Assembly (NCBI GenBank): GCA_963797835.1
Contig: CAWCRN010000031.1
Span: 1 to 64,000 of the forward strand
Origin: JBDTSW01 sp963797835
Lineage (GTDB): Bacteria; Actinomycetota; Thermoleophilia; Solirubrobacterales; 70-9
Reading direction: 5' to 3'
DNA length: 64,000 nt
Part shown: piece after piece, positions 1 through 9,661 of the stretch
Layout of the letters: the number at the start of each line of letters is the position of its first letter
Numbering within the stretch: position 1 is the stretch's first letter
The notes under the pieces: generated by a model
Seen by the model: the letters and a program-made list of their open reading frames with translations, nothing else
Told to the model about the DNA's origin: nothing
Database searches by the model: none
Program-made: the position numbers and the translations under genes

Positions 1-745
1 CAGCGCATCGAGTTCGGCCAGATCGTCCGGCAGGCTCGCGGTGATCTCGAGCTTCTCGGGATCGCGCCCGGCCGCCTGCGCCGCCTTACGCGCGATCGCA
101 ATCAACTGTGCCGGTGCGCCGCGCGCTGGAAAGAAGCCGTCGCCCAGCCGTGCCGGCGCGGCGGGCCGCAGCCTCCGAGTGGCCGCCGACGATGATCGGC
201 ACCGATTTGTTGACCGGTTGCGGCCGGCAATAGGCGCCCTCGAAGGCAACGAAGCGACCCTTGAAGGTCGGCTTGTCGGCCGACCACAGCTCGCGCATGG
301 CCGCGATGTACTCGTCGGTCCGGGAGCCGCGCTCCGCGAACGGGACTCCGAGCGCCGCGAACTCCTCCTGCAACCAGCCGACGCCAACGCCGAGCAGGAT
401 GCGACCGCGCGAGAGATGGTCGAGCGTGGCGATTTGCTTGGCGGCGAGAACCGGGTTGTGCTGCGGCAGGATCAGAATGCCGGTGGCAAGCTTGATCGTG
501 GTCGTTGCCGCTGCGACGAAGGCCATCCAGATCAAGGGATCGGGCAACGGAATGTCGTTGCGGCCGCCTGCCATCTTGCCGCTCGGGTCGTAAGGGTAGG
601 CCGATGCATAGCCGGCGGGGACTATGGTGTGCTCGACCGTCCAGAGCAACTCGAAGCCGGCGGCCTCGGCCGCCTGCGCCAGAGCGACGGCTTCCTTCGG
701 ATCGACATAGCGCGCGGTGTTGCAGTAGCGCAGTCCGAACTTCAT
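1..745 (-). CDS. LLM-class flavin oxidoreductase, partial, one frameshift
   Basis: Luciferase-like (bacterial luciferase superfamily) oxidoreductase, expected to use reduced flavin (FMNH2 or F420H2) on an unidentified organic substrate in the cytoplasm. The start ATG (complement of 743-745) opens MKFGLRYCNT; the TIM-barrel motifs HNPVLAAKQIATLDHLSRGR and GVGVGWLQEEF are characteristic of the F420-type subgroup. Near base 155 the frame shifts by one; beyond it the family sequence resumes in another frame (GDGFFPARG) and runs off the left edge, so the C-terminus is missing. It is the last gene of the minus-strand operon, 20 bp behind the next LLM gene. F420 versus FMN use cannot be settled from sequence alone. 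Confidence 0.8.
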
Positions 746-765
746 GGGCGTCCTCCAAACAGGTC

Positions 766-1830
766 TCAGGCGAAAGCCGGGATCACCGTCTCCCCGAAAC
801 GGCGCATCGAGCTCTTGATGCGCTCGTGGTCGAGATAGCCGAAGCTCATCTGGCAAAGGAGATGGCCGACGCCGGCGCCGCGCAGCTCGGCAACCTGCTC
901 GGCAACGTTGCTCGCCGTGCCGATCAGCGTGCCGGAGCGCAGCGCGAAGCGGATGCCGTCCTCCTCGGAATGGCTTGGGTCGATCCACGGGTTCAGCATC
1001 GCCGGGTCCACCCGGAAGTCGGAGGGGTTCAGCTCATGGCGGGCGTGGTGCATGTGGCGGCGCGTCAGGACAAGGGCGGCGGCGAGCTCGTCCTCCGCAG
1101 CCGCGCGGCTCTCGCCCACATAGACCCACCGCCAGATCGCGGCCTCTCGCAACAGACGCTCCTGCGCTGCGCCGTCGAGCCCGCTCGCCCTGAGGCCGTC
1201 TGCGTATTGGCCAAGGCGCACCCCGATCTGCGTTACCGGCAGGCGCGCGGTCAGGATCGGCGCGCCCTTCTCCCCGCAGATGCGGAACGAGGCGGCCGAC
1301 GCCACGCTGTGCCAGATCGGCGGGTGCGGCCGCTGCACGGGCACGGGGCGCAGCTCGGGCAGACGCACCGTGAAGTATTTCCCCTTGTGGTCGAGCGGAG
1401 TTGCCGTCCAGGCGCGCGTCATCACGTCGAGCGCTTCGGCCATTCGCTCGCGAGCGTCGTCGCTTCTGAGGCCGTAGCCGAGGAACTCGTACTCGTTGAA
1501 CAGCGTGCCGCGGCCGACGCCGATGTCGACGCGCCCGCCCGCTAGGTTGTCGAGCAAAGACAGCTGGGTCGCGAGCCGCACCGGATGGCGCAGCGCCATC
1601 TGGATCACGGCGAAGCCGATGCGGATGCGTTGCGTGCGCATGGCGAGGGCGGCGGCGAACGGGATCGGGTCCACATAGACGCTCTCGCCCGTGAAGTTGT
1701 GCTCGGTGAGCCAGACCCCGTCGAAGCCGAGCTCCTCCGCGAGCGTGGCCTGCTCGAGCTGCTCGAAGATGCTGCGCGCGTCGTGCTCGGGCGCGGGGGA
1801 ATGCGCGAGCGTCATCCAGCCGAATTTCAT
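766..1830 (-). CDS. LLM-class flavin-dependent oxidoreductase
   Basis: Complete 354-residue luciferase-like monooxygenase. The N-terminus MKFGWMTLAHSP is followed by the family pattern AEELGFDGVWLTEHNF (about residues 30-46) and LLDNLAGGRVDIGVGRG (about 95-111), with a normal length for the family. These enzymes use reduced FMN and oxygen to oxidise small organic substrates; the substrate here is unknown. The gene sits between two other LLM-family genes on the same strand. Its start codon appears to overlap the end of the upstream monooxygenase gene in an ATGA arrangement, which implies translational coupling. No frameshift is seen, unlike its neighbours. Confidence 0.85.
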   Translation of the reverse strand: MKFGWMTLAHSPAPEHDARSIFEQLEQATLAEELGFDGVWLTEHNFTGESVYVDPIPFAAALAMRTQRIRIGFAVIQMALRHPVRLATQLSLLDNLAGGRVDIGVGRGTLFNEYEFLGYGLRSDDARERMAEALDVMTRAWTATPLDHKGKYFTVRLPELRPVPVQRPHPPIWHSVASAASFRICGEKGAPILTARLPVTQIGVRLGQYADGLRASGLDGAAQERLLREAAIWRWVYVGESRAAAEDELAAALVLTRRHMHHARHELNPSDFRVDPAMLNPWIDPSHSEEDGIRFALRSGTLIGTASNVAEQVAELRGAGVGHLLCQMSFGYLDHERIKSSMRRFGETVIPAFA

Positions 1831-3182
1831 GCATCTCTCCCGCGACTTCGCCGGGTCGCGGAAAGTATCGGTTTTCCGGTCGCGGCAGGCCGAGGTTTTC
1901 GCGCAGTGTCTTGCCTTCGTACTCGCGCCGAAAGATGCCGCGCCGCTGCAATTCCGGCACGACGCGGTCGACGAAGTCATCGAGCCCCTCGGGAAGATAG
2001 GGAAACATCACGTTGAAGCCGTCGCTAGCGTCGCTAACGAGCCATTCTTGCATTTGATCGGCGATGGTGGCGGGCGTGCCGACGAAGGCGAGCCCACCAT
2101 AGCCGCCGAGGCGCTGGGCGATCTGGCGGACGGTCAGGTTCTCCCGCCTTGCCAGCTCGATCACCCGCTCCCGTCCGCTCTTGCTCGCATTGGTCTCAGG
2201 GATCTCCGGCAGCGGACCGTCCGGATCGAAGCCCGAAGCATCGTGGCCGAGCGCGATCGAGAGTGAGGCGATGGCATTGGCGTAGTGCACGCGGCTGTCG
2301 ACACGCGCCCGCTTCTCGCGCGCCTCCCCCACGCTGTCGCCAACCACAACGAGCGCGCCCGGCAGGATCTTGAGATGCTCGGGATTGCGGCCGACCTTTC
2401 TCATCCGGCTTTTCACGTCCGCATAGAACCGCTGGGCGTTGGCGAGATTGGACCCGGCGGCGAACACGACCTCGGCCGTCTCGGCCGCAAGCTGGCGGCC
2501 GGCGTCGGAGGCACCGGCCTGGACGATGACGGGCCAGCCCTGCACGGGGCGGGCGATATTGAGCGGGCCGCGCACCGAGAAGTATTTCCCCTTGTGGTTC
2601 AGCACATGCAGCTTGTCAGGGTCGAAATAGATGCCGCTGTCGACGTCGCGCACGAAGGCATCGTCGGCAAAGCTGTCCCAAAGGCCCGTCACCACGTCGT
2701 AGAATTCGCGTGCGCGGGCGTAGCGTTCGCCGTGGTCCATGTGCTCCTCCAGCCCGAAGTTCAGCGCCGCATCGGGATTGGAGGTGGTGACGATGTTCCA
2801 GCCCGCGCGCCCGCCGCTGATGTGGTCGAGGGAGGCGAACCTGCGGGCGATGTGGTAGGGCTCGTCGAACGTGGTGGAGCCGGTAGCCACCAGCCCTATG
2901 TGCTCGGTGACTCCGGCCAAGGCCGACAGCAGCGTGAACGGCTCGAACGATGTCACCGTATGGCTGCGCTTCAAGGCCTCGAGCGGCATGTTGAGCACCG
3001 CCAGATGATCGGCCATGAAGAAGGCGTCGAACCGCCCGCGCTCCAGCGTCTGTGCGAAACGCTGCAAATGCGCGAAATTGAAGTTGGCATCCGGCGAAGG
3101 CTCCCGGATAGCGCCAGGCGCCCGTATGGATGCTGACGGGCCGCATGAATGCGCCGAGCCGCAATTGCCGCGATCCGCTCAT
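1827..3182 (-). CDS. NtaA/SnaA/DszA-family FMN-dependent monooxygenase (frameshifted)
   Basis: Two-component flavin monooxygenase of the nitrilotriacetate/pristinamycin/dibenzothiophene-sulfone family, which takes FMNH2 from a separate reductase. The N-terminus (RQLRLGAFMRPVSIHTGAWR, then MADHLAVLNMP) and the motifs GLVATGSTTFDEPYHIARRF, SGGRAGWNIVTT and GFNVMFPYLPEGLDDF are family hallmarks. Two frame changes are needed: one near 3,100, after the first 30 residues, and one near 1,860. Without the second, no stop is reached and the frame runs across the next gene. With it, the gene ends in a TGA overlapping the next ATG. The ATG at 3180-3182 was preferred over the GTG just before it. It probably acts with the hydantoinase genes upstream. 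Confidence 0.8.
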
Positions 3183-3218
3183 CACCAGCTTCTCCGGGCG
3201 CGCCTGCGCGCTGCTATG

Positions 3219-5275
3219 TCAGCCGATCACGTGGCGCGCGACCTCGACGTCGAGCCAGCCGAAGGCAGTGGTCCGCAAGCGGTCGCCGGAGCGCAGCAGC
3301 ACCGACGTGGTTGCGGATTCGATCACCGCAGGTCCTTCGATCGCCTGGTCGGGTGCGAGCGCGTCGAACTCGTAGATCGGCACCTCGCGCCATTGTCCAA
3401 GATAGATCGGGCGCTCGCCGGTGGGCCTGGCCGGCGGCCGAGCAGGCAGGGCAGGCTCCTGCGGGAGAGCCGGCAATTCGCCGATCACGGCCACGCGCGC
3501 GTTGACCAGAACCGCCTCCTGATCCCTGAGGCTGTAGGTGTAGAGGTCCTCATGGCGGGAATGAAACGCGTCCGCCATCCTCTGCAACAGATCCGGCGCT
3601 TCAAAATCTATACGATCGAGCGGCACGTTCACCTCGAACACTTGCTCCCCGTAGCGCATATCGGCGGAGGGCCGCACGCGAACGGGCCGGAGAACGACGC
3701 CGCCGCGAGCCGCTGCCGCCCTTCGGCTTCCATCTCGCGGAAGGCTGCGCGTACCTGGCGGGCATCGAGACGGCTGGCATCGCCGATGTGTGTGCGCGCC
3801 ACCTCGCATCGCAGATCGCAGGCGAGCATGCCCCATGCCGACAGCACGGCAGAGAGCCTGGGAACGATCACCCGCTTGAGATGGAGCTGGCGTGCTACGT
3901 CCGTCACGTGCAGCGCGGCCGCTCCCCCGAACGAAAGGATGGCAAAGCGTCTCGGATCGATGCCGCGGCGCACGGAGACGAGCCGGATGCCTTCCGCCAT
4001 GTGCGTGTTGATGACCCGATGGATCCCCGCCGCCGCGGTCATGCGATCCACGCCGAGCCTGTCGGCGATGCGATCGACGGCCACTTCTGCGGCATGGCGA
4101 TCGAGGCGGGCGCGCCCGCCGAGAAAGTTGTCGGCATCGAGGAAGCCGAGGACGAGGTTGGCGTCGGTCACCGTCGCCTCGGTGCCGCCGTGGCCATAGC
4201 AGGCCGGGCCCGGTTCGGCGCCGGCACTCGCCGGGCCGACATGGAGCACCCCGCTGTGGTCGACGCGCGCGATCGAGCCGCCGCCCGCCCCTATGCTGGC
4301 GATGTCGAGGCTTTGCAACGCCACGCGTTGGCCGGCGATGCGCCGGTCGGAGGCGATTGCGGCTTCGCCGCCGACCACCAACGAGATGTCGGTCGAGGTT
4401 CCGCCCATGTCGAAGGGAATGAGGTCGCCGTGACCCAGCAGCCGCGCGGCATGCTGGCTGCCGGCGACGCCGCCGGCCGGACCCGAGAGCACGCCGCCGG
4501 CCGCCAGCCGCACCGCTTCGGCAATGGTCGCGACACCGCCGTGCGACTGGATGATCAGCACCGGCGCGCGCAGCCCCGCCTCGCGCAGCCGCGCCTCGAG
4601 ACGCGTAAGATACCGTTCCAGCGCCGGGCCGACATAGGCGTTGACGACAGTCGTGCAGACGCGATCGTACTCCTTGATCTGCGGCAGCACGTCCGCCGAG
4701 AGCGCAACATAGACGCCCGGCATGGCGGCTCGCAGAGCTTCAGCGGTTGCGCGCTCATGGGTGGCGTCGCGCCAGCTGTGCAGGTAGCAGATCGCAACGG
4801 CTTCGACGCCTTGGCCCTTCAGGACCGCGATGGCATCGTCGAGCGAGCCGCGATCGAGGGCGATCTCCACCCGGCCATCGGGCCGCATACGCTCGCGCAC
4901 GCCGAGCCGGCGCTCGCGCGGCACGAGCTGCATCGGCGGCGGCTGGCGCAGATTGTAGCGATCGTCCTTGAGCCCCTCGCGCATCTCGATGATGTCGCGA
5001 TGCCCCTCGGTCGTCAGAAGGCCGACCTTGGCGCCCTTGTGCTCGAGCAACGCGTTGGTCGCCACCGTCGTGCCGTGGACGATCCACTCGCTGCGGGCCA
5101 GCATCTCCGCGCGATCGATGCCGAGGGCTTCGGCCAACCGATCGAGCCCGTCCATCACCCCAAGCGACTGGTCGGACGGCGTCGAGGGCACCTTGGCGAT
5201 CGTGACGCGGCCCTGCGCATCGACCGACACGAGGTCCGTGAATGTACCGCCGACGTCGATGCCGATCCGGAGCAT
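3219..5275 (-). CDS. hyuA: Hydantoinase/oxoprolinase subunit A (frameshifted)
   Basis: ATP-dependent hydantoinase/5-oxoprolinase A subunit (HyuA). The N-terminal ASKHA-type nucleotide-binding fold is clear: RIGIDVGGTFTD at residues 3-14, then HGTTVATNALLE, and a central PFDMGGTSTDISLV and IGAGGGSIA. These enzymes open cyclic amide rings (hydantoins, 5-oxoproline, N-methylhydantoin) with ATP hydrolysis, together with subunit B. A single frameshift near 3,700 separates the first 530 residues from the C-terminal part (DMRYGEQVFEVNV to the end). Subunit B lies 3 bp upstream on the same strand. The ring substrate is not predictable; the adjacent flavin monooxygenases suggest an N-heterocycle pathway. 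Confidence 0.88.
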
Positions 5276-5278
5276 GCC

Positions 5279-6938
5279 TCAGCGCCCCTTGGCCGAGACG
5301 AAGCCGAGCGTCACGTCCCGTGCGCGCTCTTGCGCCGTGCGTAGCGCCGGCTCACCCCAGCCGCCGCCCCCGCCCGAGTGTGCGTAGAGGACGTCGCCAG
5401 GTCTGAGCTCGATCCCCGTCTCCTTGGTCTTGAGTACCCGATCCGGGCGACCCGTCGACTGCAACCAGTAGCGATGCGGCTTGCCATCCTTGCCGCCGAG
5501 CAGGCCGCAGGCGCCGTATTTGACGCCGTCGCCTGCCGTATTGCCGACGGCGGGCGCGGCGGTCTCGATGATCATCTCCAGCTCCCCGCCCGGGCCGCCG
5601 CGGTGCTGTCCGTCGCCGCCGCTGTCGGGTCGGAACTCGTGGCGGCGAAAATGCAGGGGAAAGCGCACCTCGTGCACCTCGATGCTGCCGAACTTGATGC
5701 CGCCGGCCGCCTGCCACTCGCCAGCACCCGGCCAGCCATCTCCCGCCGACGAGCCGCCGCCGCCCGGACGCGCCTGGAACAGATGCCAGATGAACGGCTT
5801 GCTGCTGCGCGGGTCGATGCCCTGAATGGCCATCCGGAAGCGACGGCCCCAGCCCGCCATCGCCCGCTCGGGGCATGCCGGCGCAAGCGCGCGGATGATC
5901 GCCTCGATGATTTCCTGGGCGCAGTGATTGGTGCACAGCGTCACCGGGGCGCCGGGCCTCGGCCAGACTATGGTGCCCTCCTTGAGCTGCAACTTCAGCG
6001 GCCGGAAGGCGCCGTCGTTCTTGGGGATTTCCGGATCGATGAGATAGGCGAGCGCCACCACGGCCGCGGAATACGTGTTGGCATACGAGGAGTTGATGAA
6101 GCCCCGCACCTGGGGATGGCTGTCGGTGAGATCGATGTCGAGATCGCTACCCTGCTTGGTGACACGGGCGCGGATATGGATGTCGCGGGCTCCGTGGCCG
6201 TCGTCGTCGAGAAACGCCTCGCCCTCGTAGACGCCGTCCTTCCATCCGGCAATGATCGCCCGCACTTGTCGCTCGGCGCCGTCGAGCACGGCCGCGACCG
6301 CGGCATGGGTCGTTGCCGAGCCGAACTCCGTGAGCAGCTGCCCGAGGCGGCGCTCGCCGATGCGTGCCGAGCCGATCATTGCCGCGAGATCGCCGCGAAA
6401 GTCGCGCGGATGGCGCACATTGAGCACGATCATCTCGTAGACGTCCTCGCGCCGCCGCCCTTGCTCGTAAAGCATCAGCGGCGGTATGCGGATGCCCTCC
6501 TGAAAGATCTCGGTCGCACTGGCGTTATAGGCTCCGTGCGTGGCCCCGCCGATGTCGCTCTGGTGCGAGCGGTTGATCGACCAGAACACCATGCGGCCGC
6601 CGTCGAAGACGGGAACGAATGCCGTCAGGTCCGGCAGATGGTTGCCGCCGTGGTAGGGGTCGTTCAGCAAATAGACGTCGCCTGGCCGTATCCGCCCCTT
6701 GAAAAACTCGTGCACCGCTTTGGCCGCGAAAGGCAGAGCGCCGACATGGATGGGCACATGCTCGGCCTGCGCGATCAGGCGACCGTCGGGATCCGCACAG
6801 CGCGGTCGAGAAATCGCGGCTCGAGTTGAGGATCTGCGAGTAGGACGTCCGCAACATGGCCTCACCCATCTCCTCGACAATGGCGCGAAGGCGATGCTGG
6901 ATCACGGAGACGGTGATGGGATCGACGGCAAGGCTCAT
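5279..6938 (-). CDS. hyuB: Hydantoinase/oxoprolinase subunit B (frameshifted)
   Basis: B subunit that pairs with the adjacent HyuA in ATP-dependent ring opening. The start is ATG at 6936-6938 (MSLAVDPITVSVIQHRL). Family motifs follow: GDVYLLNDPYHGGNHLPD, SHQSDIGGATHG, DLTDSHPQVRGFINSSYANT, and a C-terminal HSGGGGGWGEPALR. A one-base loss near 6,800 splits the first 45 residues from the rest; both parts read clearly. The reconstructed length of about 553 residues is normal. The start lies 106 bp from the aminotransferase stop, and the stop lies 3 bp from hyuA, so the three genes are probably one transcript. Confidence 0.88.
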
Positions 6939-7044
6939 GGCGAGGGGTCCGAGGGGCGGGGGCGGGGTGCCAGACCTGGCAAATGGCAGGGGACATCGAC
7001 AATGCATTGCGCCGCTCGTGTGGGTCAATGCGCGGCGCCTCGGC

Positions 7045-8373
7045 TCAGCCCGTCTCCTCCGCGGCCATGAAAGGTCGGCGCAGGGCGCAGAATTCCTCGA
7101 CTGCGGCAACCAGCTGCGCGCACTCGCCATCCCCAATGGGTAAGCTCATGGCGATCATTCCGCGCCGTGCAATGTAGATCCCGGCGGCCATGAGATCGAA
7201 GAAGTAGAGCTCGCGCAGGGCCTCCTCCTTCTGAGTTGCGGCGTAGGGGCGCTCGATCGGCCCCTTGCGGAAATGCGGCTGCATCATGCTGCCCAGGCCG
7301 CTGAAGTGCATCTCGACACCCTGCTCGCGGCACACGGCATTCAGTCTGGCGCGCAGCTGCTCTCCGCGCGCGAACAGCGCCTCGGCCGCAGCGGCGTCGA
7401 ATATCTCCCCCATGGCGACCAAGCCGCCGGCCATCGTCATCACGTTGTTGTTGAAAGTGCCGGAATGGATGAGCGCGCCCGGGCGGTGGCCATCGAACAG
7501 GTCCATCACGTCGGCGCGGCCGCCGAAGGCGCCAAAGCTCATGCCGCCGGCCATGTACTTGCCGAGCGTGGTGAGGTCGGGCGTGACGCCTCTGAGCTTC
7601 TGCAGCCCGCCCGACGAATGCCTGCTGGTCATCACCTCGTCGAACACCAAGAGCACGCCTGCCTCGCGGGTGGCGGCCCGCAGCGCGACCAGGAACTCCG
7701 GGGTTGCCGGGATGCAGCCGCCGGAGCCCATCATCGGCTCGAGGATGACGGCGGCGATCTCGCCGGCGTTGGCGGCAAGGGCCTCGAGCGTTTGCTCGGT
7801 GTCGTTGTAGTCGGCCAGCGTGACGGGGATCGGCGCATTGATCGGGCTGCCGCCGCCGACCAGCGTCAGCAGCCCGCCGTGGTAGCCGCCTCTGAAGGCG
7901 AGAATGCCGGGTCGGCCGCAAAAGGTTCGCGCGGCGCCCAGCGCCATCATGTTGGCCTCGGTGCCGCTGTTGGTGAAGCGCACGCGCTCCAGCGAGGGAA
8001 AGCGCGCGCAAAGCAACGCCGCCAGCTGGCCTTCGCGCTCTCCGACCGATGCAAGATTGAGCCCGCGATCGATAGCTGCGTGCAAGGCCGCTTTGATGCG
8101 CGGCTCGGAGTGACCGAACAGGCCTGCCGTATACTCGCCGCAGAAGTCGACGTAGCGGCGATCGTCGACATCCACGAGGAAGCATCCCTCGCCACGCGCC
8201 ATCGCCGTTGGAAACGGCGTATAAAACAGCACCGATCGCGTGTTGCCGCCGGGCAGGACGGCACGTGCGCGCCGATGGATGCGCGCGCTCTCCGGATGGG
8301 CGGCGGCATAGTGCTCTCTGGCCTCCGCCAGCGCCTCGTCGAGGTCGCTGTTTCGCTGTCGGGACAAGGTCAT
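7045..8373 (-). CDS. Class III PLP aminotransferase, glutamate-1-semialdehyde-mutase-like
   Basis: Intact 442-residue pyridoxal-phosphate enzyme of the class III aminotransferase / glutamate-1-semialdehyde 2,1-aminomutase group. Visible landmarks are FTNSGTEANMMALGAART (phosphate-binding region, about residue 120), VFDEVMTSR (Asp that binds the pyridine nitrogen) and TLGKYMAGGMSFGAFGG, whose lysine should form the Schiff base. It is first in the minus-strand catabolic operon and so probably transaminates a pathway intermediate rather than serving haem synthesis; that is inference from context. The start ATG at 8371-8373 was chosen because family similarity begins just after it. The 197 bp to the divergent E1 alpha gene must hold both promoters. 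Confidence 0.85.
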   Translation of the reverse strand: MTLSRQRNSDLDEALAEAREHYAAAHPESARIHRRARAVLPGGNTRSVLFYTPFPTAMARGEGCFLVDVDDRRYVDFCGEYTAGLFGHSEPRIKAALHAAIDRGLNLASVGEREGQLAALLCARFPSLERVRFTNSGTEANMMALGAARTFCGRPGILAFRGGYHGGLLTLVGGGSPINAPIPVTLADYNDTEQTLEALAANAGEIAAVILEPMMGSGGCIPATPEFLVALRAATREAGVLLVFDEVMTSRHSSGGLQKLRGVTPDLTTLGKYMAGGMSFGAFGGRADVMDLFDGHRPGALIHSGTFNNNVMTMAGGLVAMGEIFDAAAAEALFARGEQLRARLNAVCREQGVEMHFSGLGSMMQPHFRKGPIERPYAATQKEEALRELYFFDLMAAGIYIARRGMIAMSLPIGDGECAQLVAAVEEFCALRRPFMAAEETG

Positions 8374-8570
8374 GCAGCGCTTCCTCTCATTGTCGCGGTC
8401 GGACACACCGTGCCCCACATTGCCAAGATGTGCAAAGCTCGGGCGCTCCGGGCTGCTGTTTGCGACGCACTCTCGGCGCCGATCGCATCGATAGCGGCCA
8501 CGATCCTGTTGCCAATCCGCGAGCGCTCCCGCACGATGAACGCCCGAATCCCCGAGGGAGCGTGCGCCCC

Positions 8571-9536
8571 GTGAACCTTTCGCCGGACAAACAGCGCCAG
8601 ATGCTGCGCCAGATGCTGACCATCCGCTGCTTCGAGGAGCGGGCCTCGGCCGACTACCACGCCGGTAAGATCTACGGTGTTGTGCACTGCTACATCGGCG
8701 AGGAGGCGGTTGCCGTGGGCGTGTGCGCGGCCCTCGAGTCGGGAGATCAGATCATCTCGACGCATCGCGGCCACGGCCACTGCATTGCCAAGGGCGCCGA
8801 CCTCGAGCGCATGATGGCCGAGCTCTATGGGCGACGCACGGGCTACTGCAAGGGCAAAGGCGGATCGATGCACATCGCCGATTTCGGCATCGGCATGCTG
8901 GGCGCGAACGGCATCGTCGGGGGTGGCATCTCCATCGTCACGGGTGCGGCGCTCGCCGCCCAGATGGAGGGCAAGGGCCGGGTGGCCGTCTCCTTCTTCG
9001 GCGACGGCGCCTCCAATGCCGGGCCGTTTCACGAATGCCTCAACATCGCCGCGAGCTGGAAGCTGCCGATCGTGTACGTGTGCGAGAACAACCTTTACGC
9101 CGCCCAGACCTCGGCCGCCTCGACGCAAGGCCTGGAGGATGTCGCGGCACGGGCGGCGGGCTACGGCATCCTTGGCGCCGTCGTCGATGGCAACGACATC
9201 TTCGCCGTCCATCAGGCCGCCTACCGCGCGGTGGAGCGGGCGCGCCAAGGCGAAGGCCCGACGCTCATCGAATGCAAGACCTATCGTTGGCGCGCCCACA
9301 CCGAGCGCAAGGCGCAGCCCGATCCGCGCGACAAATCGGAGATCGAGGCCTGGAAGAGCAAAGACCCGATCGCGCGCCTCATGCGCCAACTCGAGGCGCA
9401 GCAGCAGTTGAGCGAGGCCGACTGGCAGGCGATGCAAGCCGACGTGCACGGCCAGATCGATGCTGCCATCGCATTCGCCGAGGCAAGCCCGTTCCCGAGC
9501 CCGGAGCATGCACTCGAAGATGTCTTCGCGGCCTGA
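8571..9536 (+). CDS. Thiamine-diphosphate dehydrogenase E1 component, alpha subunit
   Basis: E1 alpha subunit of a pyruvate/acetoin/branched-chain 2-oxoacid dehydrogenase complex, 321 residues. The thiamine diphosphate motif begins GDGASNAG and ends about 30 residues later at CENNLYA; HRGHGHCIAKG and YCKGKGGSMHI are family signatures. The GTG at 8571 lies a suitable distance after a GAGGGAG ribosome site at 8553-8560; an in-frame GTG at 8562 is too close to that site. The beta subunit follows 11 bp downstream but is cut short. The gene is divergent from the aminotransferase operon. An acetoin or pyruvate substrate cannot be separated by eye. Confidence 0.85.
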   Translation: MNLSPDKQRQMLRQMLTIRCFEERASADYHAGKIYGVVHCYIGEEAVAVGVCAALESGDQIISTHRGHGHCIAKGADLERMMAELYGRRTGYCKGKGGSMHIADFGIGMLGANGIVGGGISIVTGAALAAQMEGKGRVAVSFFGDGASNAGPFHECLNIAASWKLPIVYVCENNLYAAQTSAASTQGLEDVAARAAGYGILGAVVDGNDIFAVHQAAYRAVERARQGEGPTLIECKTYRWRAHTERKAQPDPRDKSEIEAWKSKDPIARLMRQLEAQQQLSEADWQAMQADVHGQIDAAIAFAEASPFPSPEHALEDVFAA

Positions 9537-9547
9537 AGGGGAGGACG

Positions 9548-9660
9548 ATGCGCGAGCTGACCTACGCCCAAGCTGGAATCGAGGCCGTCGCCGAGGAGAT
9601 GCGGCGCGATCCCAAAATTTTCTACATGTCGACGGATCCGATCATGCCGCTGCTGGAGAT
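9548..9660 (+). pseudogene. E1 beta subunit, truncated at a sequence junction
   Basis: The first 37 or so codons encode a typical transketolase-like E1 beta N-terminus (MRELTYAQAGIEAVAEEM, then YMSTDPIMPLLE). After that point similarity ends abruptly and the next bases belong to an unrelated phosphatase-family gene in a different frame. A complete beta subunit would need about 290 more residues. A ribosome site (GGGGAGG) precedes the ATG. The break is the clearest evidence that the left 9.66 kb comes from another genome or was moved here. Confidence 0.85.
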
Positions 9661-9661
9661 C

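Noticed and set aside
1..9660. Left segment as a simple horizontal transfer island
   Set aside because: No integrase, tRNA or repeat borders it and genes on both sides of the join are cut; a chimeric contig explains this with fewer assumptions, though transfer is not excluded.
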